A DNA stretch of 7,211 nt from Bacteroidota bacterium. Lineage in GTDB: Bacteria > Bacteroidota > Bacteroidia > Flavobacteriales_D > Crocinitomicaceae. The translations under genes and the position numbers were made by a program. Numbering within the stretch: position 1 is the stretch's first letter; every line of letters begins with the position of its first letter. The notes beneath the pieces were generated by a model. It saw only the letters and a list, made by a program, of their open reading frames with translations. It was not told the DNA's origin and ran no database searches. The stretch is from assembly GCA_018825925.1 (NCBI GenBank), contig JAHKAT010000252.1:1-7211 (forward strand), written 5' to 3'. Positions 1-7,211 of this stretch are shown one piece after another.

Positions 1-384
1 GAAAGCGATTTGCCCTTTAAACCTTGTGAAACGTGTGGCACATACTCTGCAACCGTCGACGGAAATTTGATTTATATAGTGGGTGGCAACTATCTTCAAC
101 CGAATGATGCATCCGATAATTACTACTATTCTAAAAATGGAGGAAAAACATGGAAAAAAAGCAAAAAAGGACCTTCGGGTTATCGAAGCTCCATCGTTAA
201 GAAAAATACATTGTTATTTTCTGCCGGTTCCAATGGTTTAGATTTTTCCAGAAATAACGGAAAGTCATGGAAAAAGCTTAATTCCAAGAATTATTTTGCC
301 CTTGTGTTTTCAGATAATTATTTGATCGCCTCTGGTGTTAATGGCACCCTCGACTTTTACAACTTGAAGCAATGGACCCAATAG
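1..384 (+). CDS. C-terminal part of an Asp-box (BNR-like) beta-propeller protein, 5' end outside window
   Basis: The frame is open from base 1 and ends at a TAG at 382-384, giving 127 residues with no convincing internal start, so this is the end of a longer gene. Two degenerate Asp-boxes (consensus SxDxGxTW) are visible: SKNGGKTW at bases 130-153 and SRNNGKSW at 247-270, about 39 residues apart, with Asn where Asp is usual. Between them lie alternating short hydrophobic strands (NLIYIVGG, TLLFSAG, ALVFSDNYLIASG), as expected for blades of a sialidase/Ycf48-type propeller. A CETC motif near the start could be a disulfide or metal pair. Such proteins in Bacteroidota are often exported and annotated loosely as 'oxidoreductase' or 'BNR repeat protein'; neither catalytic activity nor a signal peptide can be judged from this fragment. 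The gene overlaps the next one by 13 bp. The fold call is fairly firm; the function is unknown. Confidence 0.75.
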   Translation, partial: ESDLPFKPCETCGTYSATVDGNLIYIVGGNYLQPNDASDNYYYSKNGGKTWKKSKKGPSGYRSSIVKKNTLLFSAGSNGLDFSRNNGKSWKKLNSKNYFALVFSDNYLIASGVNGTLDFYNLKQWTQ

Positions 385-1055
385 ATTTACTTGAAAAACA
401 CCTAGAAACTCAGTTTCCAACCGACCCTACAGGACACGATTGGGCACACATTAGTCGTGTGAAAAATCTGGCTTTGTCTATTGCTCAGGTGGAAGGAGGA
501 AATACTGAAGTAATACATGTAGGAGCACTTTTACACGATATTAGTGACCATAAGTTTAACGGTGGAAAACTGAACAAAAATGGGTCAAAAGCCATAGAAA
601 TACTGAATGATTTTACCTTTTCGGAAGCTGTAAAAAGTCAGGTTATTCAACTGGTTGATCAGATTTCTTTTAAAGGGAAAAATCATCAAGACCATACGCT
701 GACCTTAGAAGCGAAAATAATTCAAGACGCAGATCGATTGGATGCCATCGGAGCCATTGGTTTGGCAAGAGCATTTGCATATGGCGGATTTAAAAATCGA
801 CCTATTTTTGAACCGGCGGTTTTACCAAAAAACCATTCAAATTTCGAAGAATATGCGTCTGACAAAAGTCACACAATCAACCATTTCTACGAAAAACTAC
901 TCCTTTTAAAGGATAAAATAAATACAGAAACTGGCAAGAAAATTGCTGAAAAGCGTCATGCGCATTTATTGACTTTTCTCGATGCTTTTTTCGAGGAATG
1001 GAATTCTACTTCAAATCAAACGAATTATTTAAAAGTATGGAACACTTTGCATTAG
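372..1055 (+). CDS. HD-domain phosphohydrolase (YedJ/YpgQ-like)
   Basis: This 227-residue cytoplasmic protein has the metal-binding HD signature: H26 in GHDWAHISRV, H55-D56 in LLHDISD, and the late Asp in QDADRLDAIGAIG (D119/D121). The phrases GHDWAHI, GALLHDISDHKF and ADRLDAIGAIGLAR are typical of the YedJ/YpgQ branch of the HD superfamily. From family knowledge, B. subtilis YpgQ is a metal-dependent enzyme that splits (d)NTPs to the monophosphate and pyrophosphate; whether this protein does the same is inference. It has no signal peptide or membrane segment, and the length fits a single-domain family member. The ATG at 372 lies inside the end of the upstream propeller gene, and its 3' end overlaps the downstream kinase, so translation is probably coupled. 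No Shine-Dalgarno site is visible, which is normal in Bacteroidota. The family call is firm; the substrate is open. Confidence 0.88.
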   Translation: MDPIDLLEKHLETQFPTDPTGHDWAHISRVKNLALSIAQVEGGNTEVIHVGALLHDISDHKFNGGKLNKNGSKAIEILNDFTFSEAVKSQVIQLVDQISFKGKNHQDHTLTLEAKIIQDADRLDAIGAIGLARAFAYGGFKNRPIFEPAVLPKNHSNFEEYASDKSHTINHFYEKLLLLKDKINTETGKKIAEKRHAHLLTFLDAFFEEWNSTSNQTNYLKVWNTLH

Positions 1056-1978
1056 GAATTGACATAGGGGGCACCACCACTACATTTGGCTTGGTAGACC
1101 AAAAGGGTTCGGTACAATTTGAAAAAGTAATACCTACCAAAGATTATCCTTCCGCGGATACCTTACTAAAAGAAATCGAAGCTATTCTTAAGGAGGAAAA
1201 TTTGCTGCGGTCTTTAGTTGGAATTGGAATAGGCGCGCCTAACGGCAACTCACAAACCGGTCAAATTGAATTTGCTCCGAATTTACTTTGGAAAGGAATC
1301 GTACCTATTTGCAGCATGGCCATGGATATTTTTCACCTTCCTTGTCTATTGATCAATGATGCCAATGCAGCGGCAGTTGGCGAAAAAATGTTTGGTGCGG
1401 CCAAAAACGAGTCGCACTTTGTCACTATTACGCTTGGTACAGGTCTTGGAAGTGGTATTTTTATAAATAATGAGCTTGTAGAAGGTGCGCATGGATTTGC
1501 CGGTGAATTCGGTCATATTCGCATCATTCAGGACGGCCGATCGTGCGGTTGTGGCCGTAAAGGTTGTTTGGAAACTTATGCTTCTTCTACTGGTGTGGTA
1601 AGAACTTATGAATTGTTTACCTCCAATGCGAATAAATTAAACAAGGAAGTCGTTTCAGCCAAAGAAATTTTTGACAAAGCCGCCAAAGGTGATGCAATGT
1701 GCCAGGAAGTTGTTGAGTATACTGCTTCAATTTTAGGAAATGCTCTTGCGGATTTCGCCTGTTTTTCTGATCCAAAAATGTATGTCTTGTTTGGTGGTAT
1801 TGCCCAAAGTGGCGACGCTTTTACCAAAAGAGTTCAACACTACATGGATGCCAATTTATTGAAAGTTTTACAAGGTAAAGTACAAGTAGTAACGTCGCAA
1901 CTCCACAATCAAAATGCGGCAGTATTAGGCACTGCGGCTTCCATTTTTTGGAAAATATTAAAAAATAACAACCAATGA
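1037..1978 (+). CDS. ROK-family sugar kinase (glucokinase/mannokinase-like)
   Basis: This 313-residue protein should phosphorylate a hexose, probably glucose or mannose, with ATP in the cytoplasm. Visible ROK features in order: ATP phosphate loop LGIDIGGT (D9-T13); the sugar-side GIGAPNG loop (N69); INDANAAA with the likely catalytic base D108; LGTGLGSG (133-140); the sugar-binding E157-x-x-H160 in GEFGH; the zinc motif CGCGxxGC (C170, C172, C177, with H160) followed by E179; and a late FGGIAQSG loop. An upstream in-frame ATG at 998 would add 13 residues lying wholly within the HD gene. I prefer 1037 because ROK proteins start only a few residues before LGIDIGGT. With this start the gene overlaps the HD gene by 19 bp, and its TGA shares bases with the ATG of the GH92 gene (ATGA). 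Resemblance is closest to Bacteroidota ROK glucokinases, but the neighbouring mannosidase makes mannose an equally plausible substrate; sequence alone cannot decide. Confidence 0.93.
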   Translation: MEHFALGIDIGGTTTTFGLVDQKGSVQFEKVIPTKDYPSADTLLKEIEAILKEENLLRSLVGIGIGAPNGNSQTGQIEFAPNLLWKGIVPICSMAMDIFHLPCLLINDANAAAVGEKMFGAAKNESHFVTITLGTGLGSGIFINNELVEGAHGFAGEFGHIRIIQDGRSCGCGRKGCLETYASSTGVVRTYELFTSNANKLNKEVVSAKEIFDKAAKGDAMCQEVVEYTASILGNALADFACFSDPKMYVLFGGIAQSGDAFTKRVQHYMDANLLKVLQGKVQVVTSQLHNQNAAVLGTAASIFWKILKNNNQ

Positions 1979-4968
1979 AAAGCTGGAAAATCATTGTTTT
2001 ATTGGGTCTAAATACCTGCATAGGTTTTGGGCAAATTCCAAATCTTGATAAGCTCCGAAACGCACAAGATGCGCGAAAAAAAATCATCGGTAGTATAAAG
2101 AATATGCAAGCGCAAGGACCTAGTAAATTTGTCAACACGTTTATAGGAACTGGCGGTCATGGTCACACCTACCCCGGTGCCTCGGCTCCATTTGGAATGA
2201 TGCAGCTGTCACCAGATACACGCCCGGAGGGTTGGGATGGCTGCGGAGGATACCATTATGACGATTCTATCGTTTACGGATTTTCGCACACCCATCTTTC
2301 AGGTACTGGCGTTTCTGATTATGCTGATTTACTCGTTTGTCCTCAAATTGGAAGTCCGAAAACAGAACCGAAATTCAAAGATCCTAATGGATATGGCCAT
2401 AAATTTAGTCACTCTTCAGAATCCGCTTCCCCCGGATTTTACACTGTCCTTTTGGAGGAATCCAATATCAAAGTTAGTTTGGCTACAACCACTCGAGCTG
2501 GTATTCATCGCTACGAATTTGGAAATACTGCTCAAGACAAATACATACTCTTAGATTTAGACTATAGAGACCAGCTAATGGATGCTAGCTTTCAATTGCT
2601 TTCTACAAATTCCCTGCAGGGAAAAAGAATCTCAAAGTCCTGGGCCTCAGAGCAACACTTTTATTTCTACCTCGAAACCAATGTCGAATGGATCGGTGTC
2701 AAAGAAATCACCCAAAATGGTCGCCACAAATTGCTGTTGAAATTCCCTTCCTCCACCCCAACTATTCTGTTGCGTGTTGGCATGTCGGCTGTGGACGAAA
2801 ATGGAGCGCAGCAAAATTTAAAAAAAGAAATCCCAAGCTGGAATTTTGAGTTGGTTAAAATGCAAACAGCCAAAGAATGGGATACCGAATTGGGGAAAAT
2901 TGATTTTTATAGTTCTGATTCGGAGATAAAAACAAATTTTTACACCGCTCTATATCACTCCTTTTTAAACCCCAATGTTTTTCAAGATGTAGACGGAAGA
3001 TATCGCGGTTTGGATCAAAAAATCCATCAATTGGATTATCCAGATCAAGAACAATATACAGTGTTTTCCCTATGGGATACATTTCGAGCAGCACATCCTC
3101 TTTTCACCATTACTCAACAAAAAAGAACTAAACAATTTTTAGGAACATTTAAAAGGCAATACGACCAGGGGGGCGACCTTCCTGTTTGGGAATTATCGGC
3201 AAACGAAACGGAATGTATGATTGGATATCACTCGGTTTCAGTGATTACCGATGCCTGGAAAAAAGGAATTACCACCAACGAAGGACCCACTTTTTTGGAG
3301 GCCATGATAAAAGCCTCGAATCGGGCTGAATTTGGAAAAGTTGATTTTCAGCGGGAGGGTTTTATTTCCTTAAACAAAGAACCAGAATCTGTTTCAAAAT
3401 CACTAGAATATGCTTATGACGATTATTGTATTGGCCAATTTGCGAAAGCAATAGGAAATGATTCCGTTTTCAAAAAGTATGAAACGAGCTCTTTTAATTT
3501 CATCAATCATTTTGATCCAAAAACTGGCTTTTTTAGAGCGCGACGGTCTGGAAGTTGGTTTGCCCCTTTTCAGCCTGAGGAGGTGAATTTTAATTACACC
3601 GAGGCCAATGCTTGGCAGTATTCAGCCTTCGCTCCCCATGCCGTTGGTGTATTAAATCAGCTGCACAAAGCTTCGGGAGGTTTAGAAAAACATTTGACGA
3701 AAATGTTCAATGCCTCGACAAATACCACGGGCCGCGAACAAGTGGATATTACAGGTTTAATCGGACAATACGCACATGGAAACGAACCCTCTCATCACAT
3801 GGCTTATCTCTTTAATTACCTCAAAAGACCAGACTTGACGCAAAAATATGTCGACCAAATTCTCCGAGAACAATACAAAAATGCACCGGACGGTTTGGCG
3901 GGAAATGAGGACTGTGGCCAAATGTCGGCATGGTACGTTTTAAGCGCAATGGGTTTTTATCAAGTTGCTCCTGGAAATCCTTACTACGACTTCGGTCGAC
4001 CTATAGCTGATAGCATTAAATTACATTTTGAAAATGGTAAAACCGCAAATTTCACAATCGTAAATCAAGCGCCAAACAACTCCTTCATTCAGAAAATCAC
4101 CAGAAATGGTGTGGATTACAAGAAAAGTTATTTTTCGCATGATGAACTCATGACTGGTGGAAATTGGGTCATTGAAATGGGTGCCCAACCTTCAGCGTCG
4201 ATGACAAAATACAGCTCGGCTCCTACTGTCAATGACATCTCAAAGGAATTTATACCAGTACCCTTCTTTAGCCCCGATGTTCGGATTTTTGATGCTCAAA
4301 CAGAGATTCAAATTCAATTGCCCTTGCAAAAACCGAATTGGATTATCGAATACAGCGTTATGCAGAACGACCCTTGGACCACCTATCAAAAACCTCTTGT
4401 TTTTAAAGAAACGACCAAACTTTATGCTAGAACAATAGAACAATCAACAGGCAAAAAAAGTTCGGTGGTTGAAGCTATTTTCACGAAGAATGAGAAAACG
4501 ATGGAAATGAGTTTAGATAGTAAGTTCGCAAATCAATATTCTGCCGGTGGATCAAAAGCCTTAATCGATGGTATTGAAGGTGAATCTGAATACCGTTCAG
4601 GAGATTGGCAAGGCTTTTTTGAGCAAGATGTAAAGTTTACTCTTCAGCCTACCGCTCCTAAATCAAAATACACGCTTCAGATCGGTGCTTTGGAAGACTT
4701 AAAATCTTGGGTCTTTTACCCCAAACAACTTATTATTGAATACAGTACCAACGGAATTGATTTCAAGAAGATAGAAAAGAATCTAAGCGATGGAGAAATA
4801 ACTGAATACAGACCTTCAAATCGCAGCACCATTGAGCAATTGATTGAGAGCAATGAGCCTATTGTAGAAATTCGTGTGACCTTAAAAAATAGCGGGAATT
4901 GTCCAGCTTGGCACCTTGGAGCAGGAAACCCTACTTGGTTATTCTTTGACGAAGTAAAATTGAAGTAA
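1975..4968 (+). CDS. Secreted GH92 exo-alpha-mannosidase with C-terminal chitobiase-like and F5/8C-like domains
   Basis: This 997-residue glycoside hydrolase family 92 protein should be a Ca2+-dependent inverting exo-alpha-mannosidase acting on alpha-mannosides such as N-glycan or yeast mannan branches. Residues 1-19 form a signal peptide (K2, K5, then a hydrophobic run ending GFG|Q). C15 is not in a good lipobox, so it is probably soluble periplasmic or exported. After a charged linker (about 20-50) come GH92 hallmark blocks: FIGTGGHGHTYPGA (56-69), GWDGCGGYHY (86-95), FSHTHLSGTG (103-112), WDTFRAAHP (367-375), VWELSANETECMIGYHS (404-420), YTEANAWQY (E543), HGNEPSHH (E604) and GNEDCGQMSAWY (E645, D646). 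These acidic residues lie in blocks holding the acid, base and calcium ligands; I do not assign each. The catalytic part ends near 755. Residues 763-836 resemble a chitobiase C-terminal Ig-like domain, and about 845-997 an F5/8 type C domain (ALIDGI, YRSGDWQGF, final WLFFDEVKL). No type IX sorting domain is seen. Its start overlaps the kinase stop. Linkage specificity is undetermined. Confidence 0.95.
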   Translation: MKSWKIIVLLGLNTCIGFGQIPNLDKLRNAQDARKKIIGSIKNMQAQGPSKFVNTFIGTGGHGHTYPGASAPFGMMQLSPDTRPEGWDGCGGYHYDDSIVYGFSHTHLSGTGVSDYADLLVCPQIGSPKTEPKFKDPNGYGHKFSHSSESASPGFYTVLLEESNIKVSLATTTRAGIHRYEFGNTAQDKYILLDLDYRDQLMDASFQLLSTNSLQGKRISKSWASEQHFYFYLETNVEWIGVKEITQNGRHKLLLKFPSSTPTILLRVGMSAVDENGAQQNLKKEIPSWNFELVKMQTAKEWDTELGKIDFYSSDSEIKTNFYTALYHSFLNPNVFQDVDGRYRGLDQKIHQLDYPDQEQYTVFSLWDTFRAAHPLFTITQQKRTKQFLGTFKRQYDQGGDLPVWELSANETECMIGYHSVSVITDAWKKGITTNEGPTFLEAMIKASNRAEFGKVDFQREGFISLNKEPESVSKSLEYAYDDYCIGQFAKAIGNDSVFKKYETSSFNFINHFDPKTGFFRARRSGSWFAPFQPEEVNFNYTEANAWQYSAFAPHAVGVLNQLHKASGGLEKHLTKMFNASTNTTGREQVDITGLIGQYAHGNEPSHHMAYLFNYLKRPDLTQKYVDQILREQYKNAPDGLAGNEDCGQMSAWYVLSAMGFYQVAPGNPYYDFGRPIADSIKLHFENGKTANFTIVNQAPNNSFIQKITRNGVDYKKSYFSHDELMTGGNWVIEMGAQPSASMTKYSSAPTVNDISKEFIPVPFFSPDVRIFDAQTEIQIQLPLQKPNWIIEYSVMQNDPWTTYQKPLVFKETTKLYARTIEQSTGKKSSVVEAIFTKNEKTMEMSLDSKFANQYSAGGSKALIDGIEGESEYRSGDWQGFFEQDVKFTLQPTAPKSKYTLQIGALEDLKSWVFYPKQLIIEYSTNGIDFKKIEKNLSDGEITEYRPSNRSTIEQLIESNEPIVEIRVTLKNSGNCPAWHLGAGNPTWLFFDEVKLK

Positions 4969-5000
4969 GGTCATGAAGGCTTTCATTCTCTAGAAACTCT

Positions 5001-5008
5001 TAAATTTG
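5001..5008 (+). promoter_or_regulatory. Probable Bacteroidota -7 promoter box (TAAATTTG) for the S46 peptidase gene
   Basis: TAAATTTG is an exact match to the Bacteroidota sigma-factor consensus TAnnTTTG and lies 21 bp before the ATG at 5030, in the only real intergenic gap of the window. The upstream TTTG-type -33 element is weak: the nearest candidate is TTTC at 4981-4984, with a 16-bp spacer that is shorter than usual. Transcription starting a few bases downstream would give a short A-rich leader (ATAAATAACAAACAACA) with no Shine-Dalgarno site, as is typical in this phylum. It implies the peptidase can be transcribed apart from the overlapping genes before it. Confidence 0.5.
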
Positions 5009-5029
5009 AGATATAAATAACAAACAACA

Positions 5030-7168
5030 ATGAAACAACTTAAAATTTCACTTTTAGCGCTTCTACTATTCACTAGCGGAATGTTGCGTGCCGACGAAGG
5101 TATGTGGTTACCATTTTTATTGGGGAGAAACTACGAAGACATGAAAAAACATGGCTTGCGCTTAACTCAAGAAGAATTGTATTCTTTGAACAAGGCATCC
5201 TTGAAAGATGCAGTGATCTCATTTGGCGGTTTTTGTACCGGTGAAATAATTTCTGACCAAGGTCTTATTCTTACCAATCACCACTGCGGTTACGGTGCTA
5301 TTGCAGGTGCATCTACCAAAGAAAAAAACTATTTAGACAATGGTTTTTGGGCGAAGAACAACAAAGAAGAAATAGCAGTTCCAGGATTAATTGCCACTTT
5401 CGTTATTCGAATTGAAGATATAACGGCCACAATTTCAAAAGAATTGAAACCGGGTATGACCAACGAGCAACGTGCTGCAAAAATCAAGGAATTATCAGCT
5501 ACATTGACCGAAGATGCCACAAAAGGGACGCATTATAAAGCTTTTGTTCGCGATTTCTTTGAAGGAAATGAATTCTATTTATTTGTAACAGAGACTTTTA
5601 ATGACATCCGTTTGGTAGGAACGCCTCCTCAAAGCGCAGGAAAATTTGGCGGTGACACTGACAACTGGGAATGGCCACGTCACACGGCAGATTTTTCAAT
5701 GTTTCGAATTTATTCTGGAGCCGATAATAAGCCAGCCGTTTACAATGAAGCAAACAAGCCTTTCAAACCACGTCATTTTCTACCTATTTCTTTAAAAGGT
5801 GTAAAAACGGATGATTACGCAATGATCATGGGGTTTCCAGGGTCTACAGATCGTTATTTGAGTTCTTTTGGAGTTGAACAAGCTGTGAATTTAGAACAAC
5901 CTAAACGTGTTGATATACGCGGTAAGAAATTGGAAATCATGAAATCGTACATGAATAACGATGTTGATTTACGATTGAAGTATTCTTCCAAATACGCACA
6001 AGTTGCCAATTATTGGAAGTATTTTATTGGCCAAACGCAACAAGTGAAAAACAATAAAGTGGTGGACAAAAAACGCGAAACTGAAAAGCAATTCGCCTCT
6101 TTTGCAGCCACAAATAATGAGTATGCTAAAGTCATGAACATGTTTCAATCGGCTTATGAAACAAAGCAAGACTATGTGTACATTGAAGCCTACCAATCTG
6201 AATTTTTATATTCTGTAGATATCATGTTAACGGCCTTTCGTTATAAGTTTTGGGTGGATGCATTGAAAGAAGAAAACTCCGCAAGAGCAGAGAGTTTGAT
6301 TGGCAGATTTATCGCTTCCACAGAAGCATTTTACCAGAATCAAAACATCAACTTAGAATTAGAAACTTTTGAAGCTTTATTGGCAATGTACATTCAAGAC
6401 ATTCCTAAGGAACAACAAGGAGCTTTTATTAAAAAACTAGCTTTAGGCGGACCAAAGGGATTGGCAAAATTCATTGCTTCGGTAAAGAAAAAATCTATTT
6501 TCACAGACAAAGCCCGTTTCGATAAATGGAAAGCCAACCCTAATGAAAAAACTTTATTGGCCGACCCTTTGTATAGCGTTGTAGCCGACATGAATGAAGC
6601 TTTTTCAAACATTCAAAACAAACAAGAATTAAAGGATGCTGAAGAAAACTTGATTACAGCTCGTCGACTGTTTGTAAAGGGCTTGCGCGAAATGGATGAG
6701 AAAAAAATGTACTACCCGAATGCAAATAGTACAATGCGTTTAACTTATGGAAATGTACTTCCTTACTCTCCAAAAGATGGTGTAAATTATTCTCATACCA
6801 CTACTTTTAAAGGAATTCTTCAGAAAGAAGATCCAACAGTTCCTGAATTTAATGTTGATCCAAAAATGAAACAAACGTATTTGGATGGAAATATCGGTCA
6901 ATATGCGGATGCAAATGGTGAATTAATTGTGAATTTTCTATCGAACAATGATATCACGGGTGGAAACTCTGGTTCTCCAGTAATTAATGCCGACGGACAT
7001 TTGATTGGTACCGCTTTTGATGGCAACTGGGAGGCAATGTCGGGTGATATTTTCTTTGAGCCTAACATTCAAAGAACAATCAACTTAGACATACGATATA
7101 CGCTTTGGATTGTAGACAAGTGCTACGGAGCTACCAACCTGATCAATGAAATGAAATTGATTAAATAA
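5030..7168 (+). CDS. dpp7: S46-family serine dipeptidyl-peptidase, DPP7 type
   Basis: This 712-residue exported serine exopeptidase should remove dipeptides from the N-terminus of peptides, probably in the periplasm. Residues 1-21 form a signal peptide (K2, K5, hydrophobic LLALLLF, cleavage after LRA), and the mature protein begins DEGMWLP, a hallmark of family S46. The chymotrypsin-fold triad is visible: H85 in LTNHHCGYG, D221 in RHTADFSMF, and S647 in GGNSGSP. The block DNWEWPRHT is also family-specific. A long charged, mainly helical stretch (roughly 280-570) fits the helical domain that caps the S46 active site. The residue 18 after the catalytic Ser is G665 (FDGNWE). From the characterised Porphyromonas enzymes, Gly here marks DPP7 (hydrophobic P1) while Arg marks DPP11 (Asp/Glu P1), so DPP7 is the better call. 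Length is normal for the family and the gene looks intact. It follows a 61-bp gap with a probable promoter. No type IX sorting domain is seen. Confidence 0.95.
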   Translation: MKQLKISLLALLLFTSGMLRADEGMWLPFLLGRNYEDMKKHGLRLTQEELYSLNKASLKDAVISFGGFCTGEIISDQGLILTNHHCGYGAIAGASTKEKNYLDNGFWAKNNKEEIAVPGLIATFVIRIEDITATISKELKPGMTNEQRAAKIKELSATLTEDATKGTHYKAFVRDFFEGNEFYLFVTETFNDIRLVGTPPQSAGKFGGDTDNWEWPRHTADFSMFRIYSGADNKPAVYNEANKPFKPRHFLPISLKGVKTDDYAMIMGFPGSTDRYLSSFGVEQAVNLEQPKRVDIRGKKLEIMKSYMNNDVDLRLKYSSKYAQVANYWKYFIGQTQQVKNNKVVDKKRETEKQFASFAATNNEYAKVMNMFQSAYETKQDYVYIEAYQSEFLYSVDIMLTAFRYKFWVDALKEENSARAESLIGRFIASTEAFYQNQNINLELETFEALLAMYIQDIPKEQQGAFIKKLALGGPKGLAKFIASVKKKSIFTDKARFDKWKANPNEKTLLADPLYSVVADMNEAFSNIQNKQELKDAEENLITARRLFVKGLREMDEKKMYYPNANSTMRLTYGNVLPYSPKDGVNYSHTTTFKGILQKEDPTVPEFNVDPKMKQTYLDGNIGQYADANGELIVNFLSNNDITGGNSGSPVINADGHLIGTAFDGNWEAMSGDIFFEPNIQRTINLDIRYTLWIVDKCYGATNLINEMKLIK

Positions 7169-7211
7169 TCCATTAAAGTTTTATACTCTTAAAGGTCTTC
7201 AAGCAATTGAA

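Noticed and set aside
494..505. Shine-Dalgarno-like GGAAGGAGGAAA inside the HD gene (and a similar AAGGAGGAAAA at about 1190)
   Set aside because: Both lie within well-supported coding sequence with no suitable gene start after them, and Bacteroidota make little use of such sites.
1975..2034. Possible lipoprotein signal at LNTC (C15) of the GH92 protein
   Set aside because: Asn and Thr at -2 and -1 do not fit the usual lipobox, and the hydrophobic region continues past the Cys to a plausible signal peptidase I site.
1821..2138. Antisense open frame of 105 codons across the kinase/mannosidase junction
   Set aside because: It runs opposite two clearly coding genes, has a composition unlike a real protein (Cys/Phe-rich), and shows no recognisable domain.
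4973..4986. Small inverted repeat ATGAA-GGCT-TTCAT after the GH92 stop, considered as a terminator
   Set aside because: The stem is only 5 bp, mostly A/T, and no T-run follows, so it is too weak to call a terminator.
7169..7211. Short direct repeat TTAAAG in the 43-bp tail after the S46 stop
   Set aside because: The copies are direct, not inverted, very short and AT-rich. There is no hairpin, promoter or ORF I can support there.

Overview
The window looks like chromosomal DNA from a member of the Bacteroidota, probably a flavobacterial or cytophagal lineage. The evidence is an AT-rich sequence, A-rich leaders without clear Shine-Dalgarno sites, a TAnnTTTG-type -7 box before the last gene, a GH92 alpha-mannosidase with C-terminal beta-sandwich modules, and an S46 dipeptidyl-peptidase. 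The lineage is inferred from gene content and style, not from a marker gene.

Layout: all five genes are on the + strand and fill almost the whole window. Positions 1-384 hold the C-terminal end of an Asp-box (BNR-like) beta-propeller protein cut by the window edge. It overlaps by 13 bp a 227-residue HD-domain phosphohydrolase (372-1055). That gene overlaps by 19 bp a ROK-family sugar kinase, whose best start is 1037 (1037-1978). The kinase stop codon overlaps the start codon of a 997-residue secreted GH92 exo-alpha-mannosidase (1975-4968) in an ATGA junction. After a 61-bp gap with a likely promoter comes a 712-residue S46 serine dipeptidyl-peptidase of the DPP7 type (5030-7168). The last 43 bases hold nothing I can call.

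How the genes may work together: the first four genes overlap, so they are very likely one transcript. The GH92 enzyme would release mannose from alpha-mannosides or N-glycans outside the cytoplasm, and the ROK kinase could phosphorylate the imported hexose. The HD protein is probably a nucleotide-cleaning or general phosphohydrolase whose link to sugar use is unknown. The S46 peptidase, likely on its own promoter, removes dipeptides from peptides in the periplasm. The pair suggests scavenging of glycoprotein material, but no SusC/SusD, transporter or regulator is visible here.

I found no mobile element, RNA gene, CRISPR array or obviously undescribed system. The most interesting points are the overlapping kinase-mannosidase arrangement with an HD gene inside it, the modular tail of the GH92 protein, and a residue in the S46 protein that predicts its specificity.
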